From assembly GCA_023411225.1 (NCBI GenBank), contig JAEYPA010000047.1:1-9701 (forward strand): DNA of 9,701 nt. Reading direction: 5' to 3'. The translations under genes and the position numbers were made by a program. Shown one piece after another: positions 7,001-9,701 of the stretch (the stretch's first letter is position 1; each line of letters starts with the position of its first letter). The DNA comes from Bacillota bacterium (GTDB lineage Bacteria; Bacillota; Clostridia; Lachnospirales; Lachnospiraceae). The notes beneath the pieces are model-generated. The model was not told where the DNA came from. It saw nothing but the letters and a program-made list of their open reading frames with translations, and did not search any database.

Positions 7001-7421
7001 TGTAAAAATCGGAACAGGAGTGTATCGGATTAAAACTTACACCTCATCCAAAAAAACTGCTATTTTTGTAAAACCTGCAAAGACAACTTATACGAATGTT
7101 ACAATTCCAGCAAATGTAAGAATTAAAAGTGTTACCTTTAAAGTAACTGACATAGCTACAAATGCATTCAAGAATAATAAAAAACTTAAGAAGGTTACTA
7201 TAGGAGATAATGTTACTGTTATTGGAACTCATGCATTCTATAACTGTAAGAGTTTAAGGAATGTAGTAATAAAATCTAAGGTTGTAAAAACTGTAGGGAA
7301 AAATGCATTTAAAAATACGTACAAAAGAATTACCATTAAGGTTCCGTCTAATAAATTAAAGACCTATAAAAAAATATTTAAAAACAAAGGACAAGGGAAG
7401 AGCAGTAAGATAACAAAATAA
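4035..7421 (+). CDS. Secreted multidomain GH5 endo-beta-1,4-glucanase with CBM17/28-like modules, coiled coil and LRR tail
   Basis: This 1128-residue protein should hydrolyse beta-1,4-glucan, most likely amorphous cellulose. Domains in order: signal peptide (1-30, cleavage after VFA); GH5 catalytic domain (about 40-394), closest to GH5_2 enzymes such as Bacillus Cel5A; two carbohydrate-binding modules resembling CBM17/CBM28 (about 403-567 and 585-770, each opening with F-E-D/S-G and closing with Y-x-D-N-I); a helical region of unknown type (about 773-895); a heptad coiled coil (about 896-983); and a Lys-rich tail with BspA-like LRR_5 repeats (about 1020-1120). In GH5, E202 in ANEPN is the acid/base and E311 in TEWGTS the nucleophile; R103, H143, H274 and Y276 also match. 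Two adjacent ATGs (4035 and 4038) follow GGAGG (4026-4030); the second has the better spacing of seven bases. No sortase or dockerin is present. Expression is probably controlled by the divergent AraC gene. Confidence 0.92.
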   Translation: MMKRRVRRLLASLLTLLMVVSCFQGMAVFATPIQPLTPFDKYGAIQVARDSSTGYQQLCDKSGNPIQLKGMSTFGLQWGDGDWILNDAAFDTLAKDWKCDVIRLAMYVAEEGYATKPAELLQKVEKGIQLASDRGMYVIVDWHMLSPGDPTSEVYQNAGKNLPEFNEIKIAHPEYNGPQLFFAYLSQKYGDKGNVLFETANEPNGLGSEDEAANTWKTKLLPYHQSIVNAIRDNDKDNVDNIVICGTDNWSQFVDAPVANPVVDTNGQIMYTMHFYAGTHDIAPDKVTGKYWLGEKILAALKGGLAVFCTEWGTSEATGDGGPYINYSKRWIDFMNEQKISWCSWSLAKKNEISAAMLANTPTEPTDHNADGIPDWTSEELSITGNFVRAMIRGEEAPMYTKSETVVNFEDGNVHAVVLSDSPISSYDMSVETIGGNKMLKCAPLTTADVWTGPRISFQDLGTLYSIYKDLTFDVYLPAGTDFAGKTLSIQPVIQTAANSWWKQLTQINLTADMFTLDPVTNLMKANIKVANTDAPAKDKLGHISFLLGATEGNTGFYLDNIGFITSYNGDIADAPVVPDDPGSFVSLPFTFESGQREGWKKDGDSAVDYRKIAIEEIGQNNKAMSFPVAFTPGENEWEQGARLTSPYGVFSYEDCLQFDALAMNVYFEKDKATTGKIAIDVCSIPNGDGYWYQSGKVSLDPTTGEAVTTPGGRELLKYKVYVPLNNDASKYGIYPFSEKTAIRNIILALHNEDSDYSGNVYYDNIRYVDGDKLDSIDTDFNKINHVNYAIDAALAVTATPTQRKAALDSFTQLTPSQFTELSNPGEYLKKIIALYITYNEDILVTALKDAYKDVETFVQKVNSVITEAGLITSDYDVSLKDIYAKALKAANLLVEQKQKELEAKQKELEEKQKAIEAIQKALEEKQKELEAKQKELNAKNAAIKEAKAKQAQLEAKIKQQQKILDKVSALEKRIKELESKLYPKVGQIVKIGTGVYRIKTYTSSKKTAIFVKPAKTTYTNVTIPANVRIKSVTFKVTDIATNAFKNNKKLKKVTIGDNVTVIGTHAFYNCKSLRNVVIKSKVVKTVGKNAFKNTYKRITIKVPSNKLKTYKKIFKNKGQGKSSKITK
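6726..6851 (+). repeat. Six exact 21-bp coding units (heptad repeats) in the GH5 gene
   Basis: Residues 898-939 are six consecutive seven-residue units: KQKELEA, KQKELEE, KQKAIEA, IQKALEE, KQKELEA and KQKELNA. At DNA level this is 6 x 21 bp of diverged repeat. The L/I at position five and the Lys/Glu pattern predict a stable coiled coil that continues less regularly to about residue 983. Confidence 0.85.
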
Positions 7422-7431
7422 GAGATAGTAA

Positions 7432-7467
7432 ACAGGTCATGGGCTTCTTAACAGCTCCATGGCCTGT
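7432..7467 (+). terminator. Hairpin after the GH5 gene, weak T-tract
   Basis: ACAGGTCATGG (7432-7442) pairs with CCATGGCCTGT (7457-7467), 11 bp with one G-U pair, 11 bases after the stop. No T-run follows, so it may be an inefficient terminator or mainly protect the mRNA end. Confidence 0.55.
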
Positions 7468-7474
7468 ATGATAT

Positions 7475-7501
7475 ATAAATATACATATAATGTATATTTA
7501 T
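7475..7501. repeat. Perfect 12-bp AT-rich inverted repeat
   Basis: ATAAATATACAT (7475-7486) and ATGTATATTTAT (7490-7501) are perfect arms around ATA, directly after the GH5 hairpin. It could be a second half of the termination region or an operator upstream of the aldolase gene. Confidence 0.55.
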
Positions 7502-7535
7502 GAATATACTGACAGTCATTAATTGGGTAAAATGC

Positions 7536-7564
7536 TGTACAAAAAGGTTCCAAACTTGTATACT
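7536..7564 (+). promoter_or_regulatory. Candidate promoter of the threonine aldolase gene
   Basis: TGTACA (7536-7541), a 17-base spacer and TATACT (7559-7564). The -35 is only a partial match. The site lies 43 bases before the start codon, after the GH5 hairpins, consistent with an independent transcript. Confidence 0.4.
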
Positions 7565-7607
7565 TTGAGTATCATGAAATTGGATGTACTAATAAGGAGG
7601 ATGTAAT

Positions 7608-8666
7608 ATGTACAGCTTTATGAATGATTATAGTGAAGGAGCTCATCCAGAAATAATGAAGGAGCTTTTAAAAACCAATGAGGAACAATCCGGAGGATAT
7701 GGCGTGGATATCTATACAGAACGGGCTGTTGAAGTATTAAAAGAAAATCTTAATGATGGCAAGGTGGACATTCATTTCCTGACGGGTGGAACTCAAACCA
7801 ATCTGATAGCCATTTCAGCTTTTCTTAGACCACATGAGGCAGTAATTGCAGCTGAAACAGGTCATGTTGCGGTTCATGAAACTGGAGCTATTGAAGCCAC
7901 TGGACATAAAGTAATTACCATGAAAACAATAGATGGAAAATTAAATGTTCCTCTTATACATAAAGGTACTATTATGCATACAGACGAGCATATGGTAAAA
8001 CCAAAATTAGTATACATCTCGAATCCAACTGAAGTTGGAACAGTTTATTCTAAACAGGAAATTAGTGAGATTTATGAGTATTGTCAGTCTCAACATTTAT
8101 TCCTTTATATAGACGGAGCGAGACTTGGAAGTGCTCTTATGGCTAAGGATAGCGATATGTTACTGGTGGATTATCCTAAACATTGTGATGCCTTCTATAT
8201 TGGGGGTACTAAGATGGGGGCTCTTTTTGGAGAGGCATTAGTTATTTGCAATCCTAATCTTAAAGAAGACTTTCGTTTTATGATGAAGCAAAAGGGTGCA
8301 CTGTTAGCAAAGGGAAGAATCCTAGGCATACAGTTTGAAAGTTTATTTAAAAAGAAACTTTATTTTGAAATAGGAAAGCATGAAAATGAAATGGCAGATA
8401 TGCTAAGAATGGGCATATCCAAACTAGGTTATACCTTTCTTTATGATTCACCATCCAATCAGTTATTTCCTGTTTTTGGAAATGATGTTATAGAGATGCT
8501 AAGCAGTAAATTCTTGTTTTCGGTTTGGGAGAAAGTGAATGAAACGCATTCAGCAGTACGTTTAGTTACCTCATGGGCAACTGCTCCGGAAATGGTGGAA
8601 GAGTTCTTGTTAGAATTGGCCAAATTTACTGATGCAAATGATATAGAAGTAGATGAGAATGAATAA
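7608..8666 (+). CDS. PLP-dependent L-threonine aldolase family protein
   Basis: This 352-residue cytoplasmic enzyme belongs to the fold-type I PLP family of low-specificity threonine aldolases and beta-eliminating lyases, which cleave L-threonine or allo-threonine to glycine and acetaldehyde. The opening MYSFMNDYSEGAHPEI is typical of the Firmicutes branch. Visible features: GGTQTN (PLP phosphate binding) near residues 60-65, H86 and H90 in ETGHVAVHETGA (ring stacking region), D169 and R172 in DGARLG (pyridine nitrogen contact), and K202 in GGTKMG, the expected Schiff-base lysine. Length is normal for the family and nothing is truncated. The ATG is set by a perfect AAGGAGG seven bases upstream. 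It stands alone, with hairpins before and after it, so I see no functional link to the cellulase. Substrate is uncertain: related enzymes act on serine, phenylserine or other beta-hydroxy amino acids. Confidence 0.88.
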   Translation: MYSFMNDYSEGAHPEIMKELLKTNEEQSGGYGVDIYTERAVEVLKENLNDGKVDIHFLTGGTQTNLIAISAFLRPHEAVIAAETGHVAVHETGAIEATGHKVITMKTIDGKLNVPLIHKGTIMHTDEHMVKPKLVYISNPTEVGTVYSKQEISEIYEYCQSQHLFLYIDGARLGSALMAKDSDMLLVDYPKHCDAFYIGGTKMGALFGEALVICNPNLKEDFRFMMKQKGALLAKGRILGIQFESLFKKKLYFEIGKHENEMADMLRMGISKLGYTFLYDSPSNQLFPVFGNDVIEMLSSKFLFSVWEKVNETHSAVRLVTSWATAPEMVEEFLLELAKFTDANDIEVDENE

Positions 8667-8749
8667 AGGAAAAGAAGAATACTACGGTAGGGGCATCTTT
8701 AAGTCGACAATACTAAAATGATAAATAGTATAGGATAAAGTGAAAATAA

Positions 8750-8803
8750 AAGTCAGGTAATTGGTTATGATTATATGTAAGATCATAGCTAATTACCTGA
8801 CTT
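8750..8803. terminator. Long 22-bp-stem terminator between convergent genes
   Basis: Bases 8750-8771 pair with 8782-8803 along all 22 positions, with two G-U pairs, around a 10-base loop. On minus the stem is followed by TTTATTTT, a proper terminator tail for the DUF3783 gene whose stop codon abuts it (8805-8807). On plus the following sequence is only moderately T-rich, but it can also serve the aldolase gene. Confidence 0.85.
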
Positions 8804-8804
8804 G

Positions 8805-9206
8805 TTACTTATTCTGCATATTCTGAAAAGCTTTTCTTTCTTGAGCTAGCTCTGCATGTAGCTCATAGGAAGTCCAATTACTATTATGTGGAGTTACAAT
8901 TGCTTTAAGAGGAATTCTGATCTCTGCTTTGCGTATTTCTCCAAGAAATTGGTTCAGCCGAGATTCTGTAAAGTTGTGCATAACAATCATTTCCTCATCA
9001 ATTGTGCTGCTTGGACTTACAACGGGTGGATTGCCAGATGGATTGGCAGGTATGCCAATTAGCTCTCCAATTGTTCTGTTATAATCTTCAATGTTGACCA
9101 CTTTTGCACGGATTCCCATTTTTAACATAATAGTTTTTAACTTTGGTGTATAGGATTGTCCTTTTATGTTATACAATAGTACGGTTTCTTTTATAGTATT
9201 GTGCAT
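8805..9206 (-). CDS. DUF3783 domain protein of unknown function
   Basis: This 133-residue soluble protein has no signal peptide or membrane segment. The C-terminal part (about 70-127) matches what I know of DUF3783: EEMIVMHNF, a helix with LNQFLGEIRKAE, then KAIVTPHNSNW and an ELHAELAQE helix. The N-terminal 50 residues (VLLYNIKG, then KLKTIMLKMGIRAKVV) look like a beta-alpha-beta unit of the kind found in small Rossmann-like sensor or nucleotide-related folds. A Pro/Ser/Asn-rich loop (53-68) joins the halves. The function of the family is unknown and I do not propose one. The start is supported by AAGGAGGA (9211-9218) just upstream. The gene is transcribed away from the rRNA promoter region and ends at a strong hairpin, so it is probably monocistronic. 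Confidence 0.85.
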   Translation of the reverse strand: MHNTIKETVLLYNIKGQSYTPKLKTIMLKMGIRAKVVNIEDYNRTIGELIGIPANPSGNPPVVSPSSTIDEEMIVMHNFTESRLNQFLGEIRKAEIRIPLKAIVTPHNSNWTSYELHAELAQERKAFQNMQNK

Positions 9207-9232
9207 AACATCCTCCTTCCTATTCGTATATA

Positions 9233-9241
9233 GTTATAGCA
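9233..9241 (-). promoter_or_regulatory. Candidate extended -10 for the DUF3783 gene
   Basis: Read on minus, TGC-TATAAC lies about 27 bases before the ATG. No good -35 is visible (ACATAA at 17 bases). The same TGC-TATA core is found before the AraC-family gene. Confidence 0.35.
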
Positions 9242-9405
9242 ATGTACTTTGTTCATTATGTTTATTATACTGTAGGATACACATTATGGCTAGGGGTATT
9301 ATGAATTGAAATTGTATATATATTTACATAAAATGTATTGAATTAAGATATTAATACTAAAATAACTAAATTGTATAAAAAAACAGAAAATTTATAAAAA
9401 TAGTA

Positions 9406-9434
9406 TTGACTTGTTTTATGATTTATTGTATCAT
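9406..9434 (+). promoter_or_regulatory. rRNA operon promoter P1
   Basis: TTGACT (9406-9411), exactly 17 bases, then TATCAT (9429-9434). It is preceded by A/T-rich sequence (about 9366-9405) of the type that acts as an UP element. Expected start of transcription is near 9441. Confidence 0.7.
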
Positions 9435-9470
9435 AGTCAAGTCGCTTGTGAGCAACACCACTTGATTATG
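9432..9470. repeat. Inverted repeat overlapping the P1 -10
   Basis: CATAGTCAAGT (9432-9442) is complementary to ACTTGATTATG (9460-9470), with one G-U position. An inner GCT-TGTG-AGC hairpin lies between. The left arm covers part of the P1 -10 and the start site, so a P1 transcript would lack most of that arm. Confidence 0.6.
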
Positions 9471-9531
9471 GATTAGCTCTCGTATAAACGACATAATAAT
9501 ATATAAGAAGTTAAAAATCTTTAAAAAAGTA

Positions 9532-9560
9532 TTGACAAAACTTCTTGAATGTAATAAAAT
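9532..9560 (+). promoter_or_regulatory. rRNA operon promoter P2
   Basis: A perfect TTGACA (9532-9537), 17 bases, then TAAAAT (9555-9560), preceded by an A-rich tract (about 9511-9531). It repeats the layout of P1, 126 bases further downstream; tandem promoters are usual before clostridial rRNA operons. Confidence 0.8.
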
Positions 9561-9566
9561 AGACAA

Positions 9567-9701
9567 GCTGTTTCAAAAAAGAACAGCCAAGAACATTGAT
9601 AACTGAACAGTGAAACAACCCTGAAAATTCAATAAGAATTTCAGAAATAGAACGTTTCTTTATGAAACAGTAAAGCATCGAAAGATGCACAAATAACGGT
9701 T
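9567..9701 (+). other. Probable pre-16S rRNA leader, cut by the window end
   Basis: Downstream of P2 the sequence contains AAGAACATTGATAACTGAAC (9589-9608), similar to leaders that precede 16S rRNA in Lachnospiraceae. It has small hairpins: GCTGTT/AACAGC (9567-9587), CTGAAAATTC with GAATTTCAG (about 9632-9654), GTTTC/GAAAC (about 9655-9668), and GCATC-GAAA-GATGC (9675-9688), a GNRA tetraloop. No 16S sequence is reached; the identity is inferred from promoters and leader. Confidence 0.65.

Noticed and set aside
9567..9701. 16S rRNA gene inside the window
   Set aside because: The conserved 5' end of 16S rRNA does not appear before the window ends; only the leader is present.

Overview
The window looks like a low-GC Firmicutes chromosome, most probably a cellulolytic member of the Lachnospiraceae (Lachnoclostridium phytofermentans type). 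This rests on AT-rich spacers, strong AGGAGG ribosome binding sites, tandem Big_2-type Ig domains, a GH5 cellulase ending in a coiled coil and BspA-like leucine-rich repeats, and a typical clostridial rRNA promoter and leader at the right end. The taxonomic call is an inference from gene content; no 16S sequence lies inside the window.

Region 1 (1-1695) is the end of a phage-type late operon. A terminator-like hairpin is followed by a family-4 holin and a zinc amidase endolysin with SH3-like and LysM domains. The endolysin's Shine-Dalgarno is embedded in the last holin codons. Three hairpins follow, the last a probable bidirectional terminator. This is probably the right part of a prophage or a phage-derived lysis module.

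Region 2 (1694-3076) holds a minus-strand secreted protein with two Ig-like repeats and an unrecognised C-terminal beta-rich region. It has its own promoter. Next comes a spacer with a plus-oriented terminator that has no obvious plus-strand gene, possibly the end of a small RNA.

Region 3 (3077-7501) is a divergent pair. An AraC-family regulator (minus strand, probable TTG start) faces a 1128-residue secreted GH5 endoglucanase with two CBM17/28-like modules, an unassigned helical region, an exact-heptad coiled coil and a BspA-like LRR tail. The cellulase has a good -10 but no good -35, which fits activator-dependent control by its neighbour (inference). The enzyme probably attacks amorphous cellulose or other beta-1,4-glucan at the cell surface or outside the cell.

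Region 4 (7502-9206) contains a PLP-dependent L-threonine aldolase family enzyme on plus, and a small DUF3783 protein convergent to it. They are separated by a strong 22-bp-stem hairpin.

Region 5 (9207-9701) has no protein gene. It carries two tandem near-consensus sigma-A promoters with AT-rich upstream elements, then a leader resembling the pre-16S leader of Lachnospiraceae. The 16S gene should begin just beyond the window. An inverted repeat overlapping the first promoter's -10 is one of the more unexplained features. I did not find a clear new defence or mobile system. The most unusual items are the composite cellulase, the candidate small RNA and the rRNA promoter inverted repeat.
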